A stretch of DNA of 9,436 nucleotides, from positions 1 to 9,436 of the forward strand of contig JANXLW010000115.1 in the NCBI GenBank assembly GCA_025354965.1. The letters run 5' to 3'. The translations under genes and the position numbers were made by a program. The notes beneath the pieces are model-generated. The model was not told where the DNA came from and did not search any database. It was given only the letters and a program-made list of their open reading frames with translations. Positions 7,068 through 9,436 of this stretch are shown here, piece after piece (the first letter of the stretch is position 1; every line of letters starts with the position of its first letter). The stretch comes from Betaproteobacteria bacterium. Its GTDB lineage: Bacteria > Pseudomonadota > Gammaproteobacteria > Burkholderiales > Burkholderiaceae_C.

Positions 7068-8323
7068 TGCCCATATTCCCCCTATTGCCCAGTGATCAGC
7101 CGTTGCTTCGCCTGGTCCAGGAGAACCTGCAAGCCAGCTTGACGGACACGCCTGTAGTGCTGATACAGGGCCCGCGACAATGTGGCAAAACCACTTTGGC
7201 TCGCACTGTCGCAGAGCCGCGTGGTTATGGGTATATCAGTTTTGACGATGACAATCAGATGCGCGCAGCGCGGGCTGACCCTATGGGTTTTGTCATCGAC
7301 TTGCCACCCAGGATGGTGCTGGACGAAGTGCAGCGGGTGCCAGAGATATTCACCTCACTCAAGCTCGTCGTGGATCGGGATCGCCAACCGGGCCGCTTCT
7401 TGTTGACGGGTTCGGCTGATGTCCTGCTGCTCCCCAAACTGGCGGATTCACTGGCAGGGCGCATTGAAGTTCTTCGTTTGCACCCTTTGGCGCAGGTTGA
7501 ACTGCGCAGACGGCCCGCCGACTTTCTGGCGCAGCTTTTCAATGCGGACTTTAAGCCCGACTCATTCGAGCGGATGGGTTTGAGTTTGGCCGAACTCGTG
7601 GTGGCGGGAGGATTCCCGGCGGCTCTGACTCGCCAGGCCGCACGTCGCCGCATTTGGTATCAGTCCTATGTCCAGACTCTGATTCAACGCGATGTGCGTG
7701 ACTTGGCCCGCATTGCATCTCTGGACGTCATGCCACGCTTGTTGGATTTGGCTGCGCGTCAAACAGCGCACCTGTTTAACGTGAGTGAGCTGGCAAGTCC
7801 CTTTGGGCTGAGCCGCCCCACGGTGCGCGATTATCTGACCTTGCTTGAGCGGGTGTTTCTGGTTGATCTATTGCCACCCTGGCATACCCGGCATATCAAC
7901 CGACTGGTCAAGACGCCAAAACTTCATTTGAATGACACCGGGCTGGCGGCGGCGTTGCTGAGGGTCGATGCGGCGGGCTTGCACGCGAATCGAGCCTTAT
8001 TCGGGCAACTTCTGGAGACCTTTGTGTTTCAGGAGTTGCGCCGCCAGGCCAGTGGCAGCCCCGAGACTTTGGCTTTCTATCATTTTCGCAATCGGGATGA
8101 CCACGAGGTTGATATCGTGATCGAGCGCGGCTCGCTGCTGACCGGTGTGGAGGTCAAGGCGTCTGGCACGGTGCGCAGCGAGGATTTTCGTGGCCTGCGC
8201 AAACTGCAGCAGATTGCCGGCGAACGCTTTGCCAGCGGCGTGGTGCTGTACGACGGCGAAGCCAGTGTGCGTTTTGGGCCGCGTCTGTTTGCCTTGCCAG
8301 TGCAGACTTTATGGGCAGAATAG
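7067..8323 (+). CDS. AAA-type P-loop ATPase with DUF4143 domain
   Basis: A 418-residue protein of the AAA_14 + DUF4143 architecture, of normal length. The ATPase half has Walker A GPRQCGKTT (35-43), Walker B MVLDEVQ (83-89) and a sensor-like LLTGSAD (112-118). Next come GGFP (181-184), a winged-helix-like stretch (about 237-272, with FGLSRPTVRDYL) and LHLNDTGLAAALL (286-298). The C-terminal DUF4143 part shows Asp349 (HEVDIVIE) and Glu362-x-Lys364 (VEVKAS), the D...ExK pattern of the PD-(D/E)XK nuclease-like fold. The family is widespread, usually accessory, and of unknown function; nuclease activity is unproven. No signal peptide or membrane segment is seen. The GTG at 7067 has no Shine-Dalgarno sequence. 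In-frame TTGs at codons 7 and 13 are alternatives; upstream the frame closes at 7016-7018. The gene lies between an intact pepP and a duplicated pepP tail, which suggests acquisition as a cassette. All motifs look intact. Confidence 0.93.
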   Translation: MPIFPLLPSDQPLLRLVQENLQASLTDTPVVLIQGPRQCGKTTLARTVAEPRGYGYISFDDDNQMRAARADPMGFVIDLPPRMVLDEVQRVPEIFTSLKLVVDRDRQPGRFLLTGSADVLLLPKLADSLAGRIEVLRLHPLAQVELRRRPADFLAQLFNADFKPDSFERMGLSLAELVVAGGFPAALTRQAARRRIWYQSYVQTLIQRDVRDLARIASLDVMPRLLDLAARQTAHLFNVSELASPFGLSRPTVRDYLTLLERVFLVDLLPPWHTRHINRLVKTPKLHLNDTGLAAALLRVDAAGLHANRALFGQLLETFVFQELRRQASGSPETLAFYHFRNRDDHEVDIVIERGSLLTGVEVKASGTVRSEDFRGLRKLQQIAGERFASGVVLYDGEASVRFGPRLFALPVQTLWAE

Positions 8324-8340
8324 TTCACCGGTAGGTGGGA

Positions 8341-8386
8341 CGTGCCGGTGGCGGTGCAGGCGATTGAGGGGTTGATGCGGGGGTGA
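8341..8386 (+). repeat. pepP 3'-end direct repeat, copy 2 (orphan pepP tail)
   Basis: These 46 bases start 17 bases after the ATPase stop and match the end of pepP (6938-6983) at 42 of 46 positions. Read in the pepP frame they encode VPVAVQAIEGLMRG and stop, against VPVTVQAIEALMRG in pepP. Two of the four differences are synonymous and two give conservative changes (Thr to Ala, Ala to Gly). That pattern looks like a homologous gene end that diverged under coding constraint, not a fresh copy. A second stop (TAG) follows directly. There is no upstream pepP sequence, so this is a remnant and not a gene. Confidence 0.88.
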
Positions 8387-8430
8387 TAGCGGCTGCGGTC
8401 GGCAACTTGCAAAATTGAAGATTTCGCAAA

Positions 8431-8739
8431 CTAGCGGGGCGCTGCCGGTCCGGCGACTGACTTGGGAATTGATTCCAATTGCCCTGGGTCGAGAAGTTTC
8501 TCGCACCCTCTTTTGGCAAGTCGGCAGCTTTCTTTGTAGTCAGCTTGGGCTTTCTGCAATTCGTCTATTTTCTCCAATGCCTGAGCCCGCCCATGAATAG
8601 CGCGTGGGCTCACAGCTTGTCCATTGGCATGAGCGATTTCAATTGCAGCACTGAATGAAGTGATCGCGTTTGACCAATCGTCTTTTTCGAAATAGGCGGC
8701 ACCCAGGTTGCCATGTGCTTCGGCAAAATCTTTGTCGAG
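8431..8739 (-). pseudogene. 5'-truncated TPR-repeat protein
   Basis: The - strand frame ending at the TAG at 8431-8433 encodes about 102 recognisable residues. It begins LDKDFAEAHGNLGAAYFEKD, with the Leu-Gly, Tyr and Ala spacing of a tetratricopeptide repeat, and continues into a second helical pair (RAIHGRAQALEKIDELQKAQ, then DYKESCRLAKRGCEKL). TPR proteins are protein-interaction scaffolds; no specific partner can be inferred. No proper start exists: the frame opens upstream only to a TTG at 8781 through residues that lie antisense to the neighbouring OGT fragment and do not look like TPR. I infer that the 5' end was lost at about 8740. The tail after GCEKL (ending VAGPAAPR) may be its original C-terminus. 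A short functional protein from the TTG is the alternative. The 44 bases between the pepP tail and this gene contain only a weak imperfect hairpin. Confidence 0.6.
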
Positions 8740-8742
8740 CGT

Positions 8743-9303
8743 GTAGTCCCGGGTTCTCGCTTGCGACTGGCGGTCAATCAATCCCAGGATGACGCTTTTT
8801 TCAGGCGCTTCCTGCAGCGGCTACTGGCGGCAAACATCGATCAGGTCCGGGTCATGCTGGTTGAACCGATGCCGCGCGAGAGTTATCTGGCGAGCTACGC
8901 CCAAGTGGATATAGTGCTCGATACTTTTCCCTATACGGGGGGCACGACCACCTGCGAAGCGCTCTGGATGGGAGTGCCGACGCTGACACTCAAGGGCAGC
9001 GCGATGATCGCACGACAGGGGGCTGCACTGCTGTCTTGCGCAGGGCTTGAGGAGTGGATTGCCAGCGATGCGCAGGACTACGTCTGCAAGGCGGTAGCCA
9101 GATCTGCCGATCTGGATCAACTCGCGCAGTTGCGGGCGACGCTGCGCGATAGGGCATTGGCGTCTCCGCTGTTCGATGGTGCATGTTTTGCACGTCACCT
9201 GGGGACCGCCTTCAAGGCGATGTGGCAGCAGAAGGCCGAACAGGCCAGTCAAAGTCCACCAGACCAGGATGTTGGTGTCGTTGTGCGTCCCAACGAGCTT
9301 TGA
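8743..9303 (+). pseudogene. C-terminal fragment of an OGT/SPINDLY-like O-GlcNAc transferase (GT41)
   Basis: The + strand frame from about VVPGSRLRL (8743) to the TGA at 9301-9303 encodes 186 residues resembling the second half of the GT41 catalytic domain. The segment reads VPGSRL, then MPRESYLASYAQVDIVLDTF, then the nucleotide-sugar motif PYTGGTTTCEALWMGVPTLTL, DYVCKAV, LRATLRDRALASPL and FARHLGTAFKAMW near the end. Full bacterial proteins of this type have N-terminal TPRs and a complete GT-B fold and transfer GlcNAc-like sugars to proteins. Here the TPRs and the whole first half of the catalytic domain are missing. An ATG at 8713 could start an open 196-residue frame, but its first ten codons are antisense to the TPR gene. 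I judge it a non-functional remnant. Homology ends near 9235; the last 22 or so residues overlap the converging ligase gene. Confidence 0.7.
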
Positions 9304-9436
9304 CCAGATCACAACGCGCTACGGGTTCAAAACGGCACATCCGTGCCAGCCATTGCTGCGCCTCAAGCGCCTGCCCATTCAGTGCCAGCGCCAGAGCCAG
9401 TACAGGAATGGTGGCGGTGCCCGGGTAAGTGCCAGC
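9212..9436 (-). CDS. C-terminal end of a probable Wzy/PglL-type O-antigen ligase (partial)
   Basis: A - strand frame is open from the right window edge to the TGA at 9212-9214, giving 74 residues. It reads as alternating helical, Ala/Leu-rich sequence (TIPVLALALALNGQALEAQQ) followed by WLARMCRFEPVARCD, a conserved-looking Trp in KARWDAQ, HPGL and a final DFDWPV. The Cys...Cys...Trp...His/Tyr-Pro...Trp-Pro spacing resembles the soluble C-terminus of betaproteobacterial Wzy_C-domain proteins (O-antigen ligases or PglL-like oligosaccharyltransferases), recognised from memory of the family. The membrane-spanning part, which would decide the matter, lies outside the window. Its 3' end overlaps the OGT remnant frame by 92 bases tail to tail, but the recognisable parts of the two barely overlap (around 9235-9240). 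It may be an intact gene entering from the right. Confidence 0.5.
   Translation of the reverse strand, partial: AGTYPGTATIPVLALALALNGQALEAQQWLARMCRFEPVARCDLVKARWDAQRHQHPGLVDFDWPVRPSAATSP

Noticed and set aside
8341..8386. Orphan pepP tail as a transposon target-site duplication
   Set aside because: The copies are 46 bases long with four coding-style mismatches. Target-site duplications are usually short and identical when new, and no terminal inverted repeats or transposase are present.
8407..8429. Imperfect hairpin between the orphan pepP tail and the TPR fragment as a terminator
   Set aside because: The stem has only eight pairs interrupted by a mismatch, is mostly AT and has no T-run on either strand.
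8420..8431. Short repeat ATTTCGCAAAC shared with the murU-pepP gap (5551-5561)
   Set aside because: An 11-base match is expected several times by chance in a 9.4-kb window, and the flanks do not align.

Overview
The window looks like a chromosomal segment of a betaproteobacterium, most likely order Burkholderiales and probably near the Comamonadaceae (Rhodoferax/Polaromonas-like). This is inferred from GC-rich codon use, the tkt-gap pair, a MurU-type uridylyltransferase followed by aminopeptidase P, and an O-antigen-ligase-type C-terminus. No rRNA, tRNA, CRISPR array, transposase or integrase gene is visible. The left two thirds (1-6983) is orderly housekeeping DNA. The right third (6984-9436) is an accessory patch with one intact gene and several gene fragments.

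Layout. 1-152 is the 3' end of a small membrane protein resembling AzlD, on the + strand. It converges on a tkt-gap operon on the - strand, with a strong hairpin terminator (262-283) between them. tkt (1353-3419) and gap (301-1299) are 53 bases apart, each with a GGAG ribosome site 9 bases before its ATG. A divergent intergenic region (3420-3566) holds a perfect 7-bp inverted repeat and leads rightward into an Old Yellow Enzyme family flavin reductase (3567-4688), murU (4700-5494) and pepP (5598-6983).

Immediately after the pepP stop codon the DNA changes. An 83-base AT-rich spacer (about 31% GC) carries three direct repeats spaced 22-23 bp apart and runs into a GTG-started AAA/DUF4143 ATPase gene (7067-8323). 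Just past this ATPase lies a second, diverged copy of the last 46 bases of pepP (8341-8386, 42/46 identical, same reading frame, including the stop). The ATPase and its repeat-bearing promoter are therefore bracketed by two pepP 3' ends, as expected for an inserted gene cassette about 1.4 kb long.

Beyond the second pepP tail come three incomplete coding stretches: a 5'-truncated TPR protein on the - strand (8431-8739), the C-terminal part of an OGT-like (GT41) glycosyltransferase on the + strand (8743-9303), and the C-terminus of a probable Wzy/PglL-type O-antigen ligase on the - strand (9212-9436, running off the window). The TPR and OGT pieces abut head to head near 8740-8746, which looks like a rearrangement scar.

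How the genes work together: Tkt and GapA serve the pentose-phosphate/Calvin and glycolytic/gluconeogenic routes and share triose phosphates. MurU recycles cell-wall N-acetylmuramate, while its usual kinase partner AmgK is not next to it here. PepP trims Xaa-Pro N-termini. The OYE-type reductase reduces activated alkenes with NAD(P)H. The DUF4143 ATPase is of unknown function. The most interesting candidate for something undescribed is the ATPase cassette: its 22-23-bp repeats overlap a predicted promoter, its mRNA may be leaderless, and it is bracketed by duplicated pepP tails.
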